Source: Paludibacteraceae bacterium (GTDB lineage: Bacteria > Bacteroidota > Bacteroidia > Bacteroidales > Paludibacteraceae). From it: DNA of 10,214 nt. The translations under genes and the position numbers were made by a program. Shown piece by piece: positions 5,960 to 10,214 of the stretch. How positions within the stretch are numbered: the first letter of the stretch is position 1; each line of letters begins with the position of its first letter. Under the pieces are notes generated by a model. It was not told the DNA's origin and made no database searches. It saw nothing but the letters and a program-made list of their open reading frames with translations. The stretch spans positions 1-10,214 of the forward strand of contig JAKSMY010000056.1 in the NCBI GenBank assembly GCA_024400275.1, written 5' to 3'.

Positions 5960-7240
5960 ATGACAAATTTATTACTTTTATTTTCTGCTTTTTTAGCATT
6001 GGACACCGTGCCGGCTGATACCATAGTTGCCGTGCCGGTTGATACGGTTACTATGCCGGCTGATACAATAGCCGCTATGCCGGTGGATACGGTGGCAAAA
6101 GATACCACCGACAGTGTGGGTTTCCGGTTTACCACCGTTGATAGCGTGGCTATCACATCGGTTAAAGACCAAAATAGGTCGGGTACCTGTTGGGCATTTT
6201 CGGCACTCAGTTTCTTCGAGAGTGAGGTGCTTCGTATGCAAGGACGTGAAGTCGATTTATCGGAGATGTTTGTGGTTAACCGCACCATGATGGACCGTGC
6301 CGAATATGTTATTCGCATGTATGGTGACGTGGCGTTTGCCGGGGGAGGCTCCACATACGATGTTCTCTATTGCATGCGTAATTATGGTTTGGTTCCGCAG
6401 TCGGTTATGCCGGGTATTCAGTACGGCACAACCGAGGCAGACACCTTGCCCGTTCATAACGAGTTGGACGCTATTGCCGAGGGGTATGTCAAGTCGCTGT
6501 GCCATAATAGTAAAATCAAACGGCTCACACCGGTGTGGAAACAAGGTTTGCAGGCTGTGTATGACACGTATTTAGGACATTGCCCGGACACTTTTACTTA
6601 CGATGGTGAGGAGTTTACACCGCAGTCGTTTGTGGAGTGGCTGGGACTTAATCCGGACGATTATGTATCTGTCACCAGTTACACGCACCATCCTTTCTAT
6701 ACACGTTTTGCGCTGGAGGTGCCCGATAACTGGCGAATGGACCAGATGTATAACGTGCCGATGGAGGAGATGATGGAAATCATAGACAATGCCATCGCGC
6801 AGGGTTATACGATGGCTTGGAGTGCCGATGTGAGCGAGGTAGGCTTTACCCGCAAGGGATTAGGCGTTATGCCTGACGCTGACAAAGGGGCAGATCTGAC
6901 CGGCTCGGACATGGCAAAATGGCTGGGAATGGATACCAAATCCAAAGCCGATGAACTGACCAAGAAACCCCTGCCTGAGATGGAGATAACGCAGGAACTG
7001 CGTCAGCGTGCTTTTGATAACTGGGAGAACACCGACGACCACGGTATGCATATCTTTGGCACTGCCAATGACCAGAATGGCAAACTTTATTATATGGTCA
7101 AGAACTCGTGGGGCACGCAACGCAGCACGTATAAAGGTATTTGGTATATCTCGCGTGCCTATATGGAGTACAAGACCAATAGCATCATGGTACACAAGGA
7201 CGCTATCCCTGCTCACATTCGTGAGAGATTAGGTCTGTAA
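5960..7240 (+). CDS. C1 family cysteine peptidase, bleomycin hydrolase/PepC-like
   Basis: A 426-aa papain-fold peptidase. Oxyanion Gln71 and catalytic Cys77 lie in DQNRSGTCWAFSALSFFESE; catalytic His364 lies in DDHGMHIFGTA and Asn382 in YYMVKNSWG. The spacing and the segments EMFVVNRTMMDRAEYVIRMYG and GGSTYDVLYCMRNYGLVPQ match bacterial bleomycin hydrolase/aminopeptidase C relatives of Bacteroidota, which trim N-terminal residues or cleave peptides. The N-terminus (MTNLLLLFSAFLA) is hydrophobic and may be an export signal, though it lacks the usual Lys/Arg. Residues about 15-49 are a repetitive linker of four PxDT units (PADT, PVDT, PADT, PVDT). ATG 5960 is the only good start, since no upstream in-frame start follows the previous gene. 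It is the last gene before the terminator at 7259. Confidence 0.88.
   Translation: MTNLLLLFSAFLALDTVPADTIVAVPVDTVTMPADTIAAMPVDTVAKDTTDSVGFRFTTVDSVAITSVKDQNRSGTCWAFSALSFFESEVLRMQGREVDLSEMFVVNRTMMDRAEYVIRMYGDVAFAGGGSTYDVLYCMRNYGLVPQSVMPGIQYGTTEADTLPVHNELDAIAEGYVKSLCHNSKIKRLTPVWKQGLQAVYDTYLGHCPDTFTYDGEEFTPQSFVEWLGLNPDDYVSVTSYTHHPFYTRFALEVPDNWRMDQMYNVPMEEMMEIIDNAIAQGYTMAWSADVSEVGFTRKGLGVMPDADKGADLTGSDMAKWLGMDTKSKADELTKKPLPEMEITQELRQRAFDNWENTDDHGMHIFGTANDQNGKLYYMVKNSWGTQRSTYKGIWYISRAYMEYKTNSIMVHKDAIPAHIRERLGL
6008..6096 (+). repeat. In-frame coding repeat (PxDT units) in C1 peptidase
   Basis: Four copies of (G/A)TGCCGGxxGATAC start at 6008, 6032, 6053 and 6077 (steps of 24, 21 and 24 bases). They encode VPADT, VPVDT, MPADT and MPVDT just after the hydrophobic N-terminus. 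All steps are multiples of three, so copy-number change would lengthen or shorten the linker without breaking the frame. Confidence 0.75.
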
Positions 7241-7258
7241 CCCCGATAACACAACACG

Positions 7259-7288
7259 AAAAAGGCTGCCCAATAAGCAGCCTTTTTT
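7259..7288. terminator. Strong bidirectional rho-independent terminator
   Basis: AAAAAGGCTGC (7259-7269) pairs perfectly over 11 bases with GCAGCCTTTTT (7277-7287) around a 7-base loop, with T runs on both strands. It lies 18 bases after the C1 peptidase stop and 20 bases after the stop of the convergent 44-aa ORF, so it can end both transcripts. Confidence 0.9.
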
Positions 7289-7307
7289 GTATGGAACAGG
7301 TGTTCTA

Positions 7308-7442
7308 TTATACAGCATCTATGTAGTTTGAACAAGCTTTACCTGCTTTGATGTCTAAATTACCATGTACGGAAGTAATACAGATATTACTTGTTGCAAT
7401 AGGTGCAAAGGATAGGGAAGGTTGGATATATTGTTTTTTCAT
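7308..7442 (-). CDS. Small 44-aa protein downstream of surface protein gene
   Basis: This small minus-strand ORF begins MKKQYIQPSLSFAPIATSNI, continues CITSVHGNLDIKAGKACSNY and ends IDAV. Two features support translation: a strong Shine-Dalgarno (AGAAAGGAG) seven bases before the ATG, unusual for this phylum, and its neat fit between the surface-protein stop (15 bases upstream of the ATG) and the terminator. The start MKKxYxxP followed by a short hydrophobic stretch resembles the many uncharacterised short peptides encoded near secreted protein genes in Bacteroidales. It has no signal peptide or membrane helix, and two cysteines (21, 37). Function unknown. It could be a small regulatory or secreted peptide, or a peptide precursor. 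Confidence 0.65.
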   Translation of the reverse strand: MKKQYIQPSLSFAPIATSNICITSVHGNLDIKAGKACSNYIDAV

Positions 7443-7457
7443 AATTGTGCTCCTTTC

Positions 7458-9656
7458 TTATTTAATGATTTGACCTTGCAGAGTATGTTTCTTTCCTTTC
7501 TTAAAGATGAATAGATGTCCTTTTTCGAATGTTTTTTCTACCATCTGAGGGGTGTCGATGTCATTCGTATTTGTTGGCGTGTTGCGGATTACCAAACGAC
7601 GTGCAGCAACAGCATCCCGATAGCCTGGTTTGACTTGGAAATAGGCTCTCATCCCTTTGAACAGTGCATCTTGCGTTGACCAGTTTAACTCTCCGGAAGC
7701 GTTCAAGAATAGATTATAATTACTACCTGTCACTTGTTGTGCCTTAACAACAGAAACCATTTCAATGGCATCAGTTGATGTTCTATGGCTGGCAGAACCC
7801 AATGTGACGCTTGAGAAAGAAGGATTAACTATATCTTCGCTAACCCTTAATAAATAAGGATAGCCGAGTGCTAAAGTAGTAACTTTGTCAAAATATACAT
7901 CAAGAATATTATTAGAAAGAGCAGATGAAGATAATTGATATAACTCATAATCTTCTCCAAAGGCTTCTTTCATCTGCTCATCGGTTAGAGCAAAGGGTAA
8001 AGAAATCGTATTAAGAATGCCACCTTGGAACGTACGAACCAAATTAACATCCGTTTTTCCGGATGGGTAGGAAGAATATGTTCCTGTTTCACTGAATTCG
8101 AAAGAAGGCATTCCTAATTGGGCTTCTCCATCTACTAAGATAACGGCAGGAGCAGCACTATTAGCAGAAGTAAAGTAGTCCGCAGGACTGGCAGTTCCCA
8201 TTTGAGTGCTCCAACCGGAAGTAATATTTGTATTGGCTGCCTTCTGTACAGATAATTTTGTTGTATTGGTTAAAGCACCTGTGAGGGTAATGACTTTTGA
8301 ACTTGCTAAATTTATATTAGCCGCAGAAGTGGACATTTGTACATTACCTTTTATATTGAATGCACCGGACGCAACATTTACAGCAAAAGCATCGGAACCA
8401 TTCGCTGTGTTTTCGATAGTACCGCCATAGAGCGAAAGTGTACCGCCATTCACCTTGATGGTAGCCGCAAAGTTCAAGCCGGCAGTGATTTTGCCTCCTC
8501 CTTCGTTGTCGTAGATAGATAGACTTTTGCTATCACCGATTGTAATGGGAGAAGTAGCGTGCGTATAAGTGATAGTTTTACCATTCAAGCAAATCTTAGT
8601 GTCACCTGTTGGAACCGTCCAACTGCTTACGGTTACATTATCTTTTAAGTAGTAACTACCTTCTGTTGTTGGTAAAGACTCGGTCTCTTTCCACTCTTGG
8701 AACGATACGCCATTATGCTCGTGGTCACTTACGGCGTCTGTGGTGAATGAACCGGTGACAGCATCGCTTGTTCCTTCTGTATATACAGCAAACACTTTGT
8801 AATCGTACGTTGTTTCAGAAGAAAGTCCGGAGATGGTGTACGATGCACCAGTGAGATTTTCTACTGTAGTCCATGATGAGCCAGCATCTTTGACCGAATA
8901 CTGCAATTTTATTTTGGCATCATCTTTCTTAGTCCAACCGATGGTAGCAGAAGATGAACTCTTGGCTGTAACACTCACATTGGTAGGAGCATCGTAAGTG
9001 GGGGTAGGAGTGCCTGCTTCAAAATCAAATTGTATCTGATTAGCATAATTGGCGGTAGAATAATCTGTAATTGCTGTAATGTTTGCAATATTGTAAGATG
9101 CAGTTCCGTTTTGATATAAACATCTTGTGTTATCTGTGCTACTGTATCTATAAATGATGTGTTTAATTTGTCGATTTGATGCTTGGTATCCAGTTTTGTC
9201 ATAGATAGTTAATAGTACATTAGATGTACCGTCCCATTCAAAATCGGTGGTGAACTCAATCGCGTTATACCATGCATCTGTTGCTGGGGTCGTAATTTCT
9301 CCATCATAAACTTTTGTTCCCTTCTCTAAATACGAAGATAAGGAATTACTAACAACGTTTTTCATATAAATTTCCCATTGACGAGTATAAGGCTCTGGAG
9401 TATACATCGTTGAAGAATAAGAATATTTGAAAGAAATGCCTGTAATTTTTCCTTGACTTGTAGCTCCAGCATTTGTCAACTCAGAAGCATAATAAATTTG
9501 CTGAGAAAGGGAATAATATGCAAATGATCCCAATTTCGAAGGCATAACTTGGGAAGTCGTAGAAGTTGAACTACTGCCTGTTCCAAGCTCTAAAGTTATT
9601 CCCCACGAACTTAATGCCCAGAGGGCACAAAAAATAAATGTAAAAATCTTTTTCAT
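7458..9656 (-). CDS. Secreted multidomain surface protein with Fn3 domain
   Basis: A 732-aa protein from the start MKKIFTFIFCALWALSSWG, a clear signal peptide cleaved near residue 19-20. Domains in order: a beta-rich module (about 20-213) with SxxxxLPxxxxYxYSxxQQIYxAxE-like features (QVMPSKLGSFAYYSLSQQIY) seen in Bacteroidales surface proteins; a fibronectin type III domain (about 222-307, YDAPTNVSVTAKSSSSATIGW ... TTYDYKVFAVY); a beta-helix-like segment (about 317-470) with CLNGKTITY, GGTLSLYGGTIENT; a second beta module starting FQGGILNTISLPFALTDEQ (543-561); and a C-terminal tail (706-732, VEKTFEKGHLFIFKKGKKHTLQGQIIK) like the 'NGxLxIIxxGxxYxxxGQxV' ends common in secreted Bacteroidales proteins, perhaps a sorting signal. 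An upstream in-frame ATG (9734) lies in the promoter's -33 element, so the shorter start is used. No catalytic domain is recognised; adhesion or glycan binding is plausible. Confidence 0.8.
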   Translation of the reverse strand: MKKIFTFIFCALWALSSWGITLELGTGSSSTSTTSQVMPSKLGSFAYYSLSQQIYYASELTNAGATSQGKITGISFKYSYSSTMYTPEPYTRQWEIYMKNVVSNSLSSYLEKGTKVYDGEITTPATDAWYNAIEFTTDFEWDGTSNVLLTIYDKTGYQASNRQIKHIIYRYSSTDNTRCLYQNGTASYNIANITAITDYSTANYANQIQFDFEAGTPTPTYDAPTNVSVTAKSSSSATIGWTKKDDAKIKLQYSVKDAGSSWTTVENLTGASYTISGLSSETTYDYKVFAVYTEGTSDAVTGSFTTDAVSDHEHNGVSFQEWKETESLPTTEGSYYLKDNVTVSSWTVPTGDTKICLNGKTITYTHATSPITIGDSKSLSIYDNEGGGKITAGLNFAATIKVNGGTLSLYGGTIENTANGSDAFAVNVASGAFNIKGNVQMSTSAANINLASSKVITLTGALTNTTKLSVQKAANTNITSGWSTQMGTASPADYFTSANSAAPAVILVDGEAQLGMPSFEFSETGTYSSYPSGKTDVNLVRTFQGGILNTISLPFALTDEQMKEAFGEDYELYQLSSSALSNNILDVYFDKVTTLALGYPYLLRVSEDIVNPSFSSVTLGSASHRTSTDAIEMVSVVKAQQVTGSNYNLFLNASGELNWSTQDALFKGMRAYFQVKPGYRDAVAARRLVIRNTPTNTNDIDTPQMVEKTFEKGHLFIFKKGKKHTLQGQIIK

Positions 9657-9703
9657 AACTAATACCTTTTTTATTTTGTTAAACATATTTTCGAAATCGC
9701 TTG

Positions 9704-9735
9704 CAAAATTACATAAAATTTTTGATATATGCAAA
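9704..9735 (-). promoter_or_regulatory. Bacteroidetes-type promoter of surface protein gene
   Basis: On the minus strand TAATTTTG (9711-9704) matches TAnnTTTG and TTTG lies at 9735-9732, giving a 20-base spacer. Transcription would start near 9697, about 40 bases before the ATG at 9656. This placement excludes the longer in-frame start at 9734. Confidence 0.65.
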
Positions 9736-9849
9736 TTTTTGTTAAGAAAAATGCAAAAATAATGTTATTTTGTATGAAATCAGTATGCTTGGCTGTTTAT
9801 GATGATGGTTCTACGTTAGCACCACGTATGCTCAATACTAAATGAATCA

Positions 9850-9893
9850 TAAAGAAATAATAAAGGAATCATAAAGGAATAGTAAAGGAAAAC
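9850..9893 (+). repeat. Tandem repeat, four 11-bp units
   Basis: Four consecutive 11-base units start at 9850, 9861, 9872 and 9883: TAAAGAAATAA, TAAAGGAATCA, TAAAGGAATAG and TAAAGGAAAAC. The core TAAAGGAA is almost constant; the last two or three bases vary. Confidence 0.85.
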
Positions 9894-9921
9894 TGCATTG
9901 TTGCATTGTTGCATTGTTGCA
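9894..9921 (+). repeat. Tandem repeat, 3.5 units of TGCATTGT
   Basis: TGCATTGT occurs three times without mismatch (9894-9917), followed by TGCA (9918-9921). It abuts the preceding 11-bp repeat directly, making a compound repeat just outside the insertion element. Perfect short repeats are prone to slippage. Confidence 0.9.
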
Positions 9922-9950
9922 CAAAAAAATATGCAGATGGGGTGTCTTTT

Positions 9951-10082
9951 CCTAAATTTAGTTGACAGTTTTTGTCTTTAATTTCCTAAAAATATTGACA
10001 TTTGTACTAATTTTGTTGACATATTCCTAAAAACCTTGACACTTGCCTAAAATTCTTGACATTCATCCTAAATCAGTTGACA
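9951..10082. repeat. Six-copy CCTAAA-N4/5-TTGACA array (element terminus)
   Basis: TTGACA starts at 9962, 9995, 10016, 10036, 10056 and 10077. Each copy is preceded, 4-5 bases upstream, by CCTAAA (third copy ACTAAT). The inner five copies are spaced 20-21 bases, two helical turns; the outer one is 33 away and has a 5-base gap. Arrays of this kind mark transposon ends bound by several transposase molecules. The innermost copy overlaps the last codons of the transposase. Confidence 0.85.
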
Positions 10083-10214
10083 TGGGCGATTGATAACTTT
10101 TCCAAAGCCGTTCTTGAGGTCCGGATTGCCTATGGACAAGAGACGGAGTTTTATAGCCTATACTCATGTGTGGTCGCCTATCGTTGTAGAAACTAATAAA
10201 GTTACCTATGCCTT
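10063..10214 (-). CDS. Integrase-core (DDE) transposase, C-terminal fragment
   Basis: The minus strand from 10212 reads GIGNFISFYNDRRPHMSIGY, then KTPSLVHRQSGPQERLWKSY, then QSPMSTDLG and stops at 10065-10063 (TGA). FYNxxRPHMSxGYKTPxxVH is the hallmark C-terminal end of rve integrase-core transposases of IS3/IS481-like type. The catalytic Asp and Glu residues lie beyond the window. The family cannot be fixed: the motif suits IS3/IS481, whereas the multi-copy terminal array is more typical of IS21-, Tn7- or Mu-like elements. The stop lies inside the terminal repeat array, so coding sequence and binding sites overlap. No sign of decay is seen in the visible part. Confidence 0.85.
   Translation of the reverse strand, partial: GIGNFISFYNDRRPHMSIGYKTPSLVHRQSGPQERLWKSYQSPMSTDLG

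Larger units (their letters stand above)
9657..10062. other. Gene-free region between surface protein gene and transposase
   Basis: This 406-base stretch holds the surface-protein promoter (9704-9735), a short unassigned AT-rich part (9736-9849), two adjacent tandem repeats (9850-9893 and 9894-9921), and the terminal repeat array of an insertion element (from about 9943). One 23-codon ORF (ATG 9774, stop at 9843-9845) lies here but has no convincing promoter. Confidence 0.7.
9943..10214 (-). mobile_element. Insertion element, one end (partial)
   Basis: The segment contains a terminal array of transposase-binding-like repeats and the C-terminus of an integrase-type transposase reading away from the window edge towards the array. 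The outer boundary is put near TGTC at 9943, because a TGTCTTT(nn)TTCCTAAA motif there recurs at 9973 and many such elements end in 5'-TG. This boundary is inferred; the other end and any target duplication are outside the window. Confidence 0.65.

Noticed and set aside
5993..6241. 82-codon minus-strand ORF rich in His/Arg repeats (RHS, RHG)
   Set aside because: It is the antisense shadow of the PxDT repeat in the C1 peptidase, whose catalytic motifs prove the plus frame.
9657..9734. N-terminal extension of the surface protein (start at 9734)
   Set aside because: The extension runs through the -7/-33 promoter elements and would bury a perfect signal peptide (MKKIFTFIFCALWALSSWG) 26 residues inside the protein.
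9774..9845. 23-aa plus-strand ORF (MKSVCLAVYDDGSTLAPRML...)
   Set aside because: It has a plausible composition but no matching TAnnTTTG promoter, no Shine-Dalgarno and no family resemblance; not enough to call a gene.
9951..10082. CRISPR array or a row of sigma-70 -35 boxes (TTGACA)
   Set aside because: The repeat unit is only 16 bp with 4-5 bp spacers, too short for CRISPR. Bacteroidota housekeeping promoters do not use TTGACA, and the array adjoins a transposase, so element-end binding sites explain it better.

Overview
The window looks like a chromosomal segment of a Bacteroidota bacterium, most likely order Bacteroidales and Prevotella-like. Several genes lack a Shine-Dalgarno sequence. 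Upstream regions carry the Bacteroidetes-type promoter (-7 TAnnTTTG with a TTG/TTTG about 19-20 bases upstream). The protein families fit too: a Bacteroidales surface protein with the group's typical C-terminal tail, a CCC-motif/DUF2752 membrane pair, and an 'SPTTLKRLWGY' type protein. No species can be named from the sequence alone.

Layout. (1) 1-218 (+): the C-terminal end of a Fic-domain protein, cut by the window edge. (2) 1571 down to 244 (-): an operon of a lipoprotein, a CCC-motif membrane protein and a DUF2752 membrane protein, read from a promoter near 1650. (3) 2527-1922 (-): a 201-aa protein with a helix-turn-helix-like N-terminus and its own promoter near 2575. (4) 3825-2755 (-): a membrane-anchored Ser/Thr protein kinase. 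(5) 3927-7240 (+): holA (DNA polymerase III delta), a diacylglycerol-kinase family lipid kinase and a C1 (bleomycin-hydrolase-like) cysteine peptidase, probably one transcript ending at a strong bidirectional terminator (7259-7287). (6) 9656-7308 (-): a 732-aa secreted surface protein followed by a 44-aa small ORF with a strong Shine-Dalgarno; this unit runs into the same terminator from the other side. (7) 9850-9921: short tandem repeats (4 x 11 bp, then 3.5 x 8 bp). (8) 9943-10214: the end of an insertion element, with six TTGACA-containing repeats at mostly 20-21 bp spacing and the C-terminus of an integrase-type (DDE) transposase on the minus strand.

The most interesting signal is a tandem GTCC box, two GTCC cores exactly 10 bp apart. 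It lies exactly 24 bp upstream of the -7 element in two minus-strand promoters, that of the lipoprotein/CCC/DUF2752 operon and that of the 201-aa HTH-like protein. With the membrane kinase next door, this suggests a candidate local circuit of sensor kinase, DNA-binding protein and envelope operon. The circuit is inference; the boxes and their identical spacing are directly visible. Second-tier signals are the transposase-binding-like array, the 44-aa small ORF, overlapping divergent promoters between the kinase and holA, and a strongly self-complementary stretch at 2624-2709.
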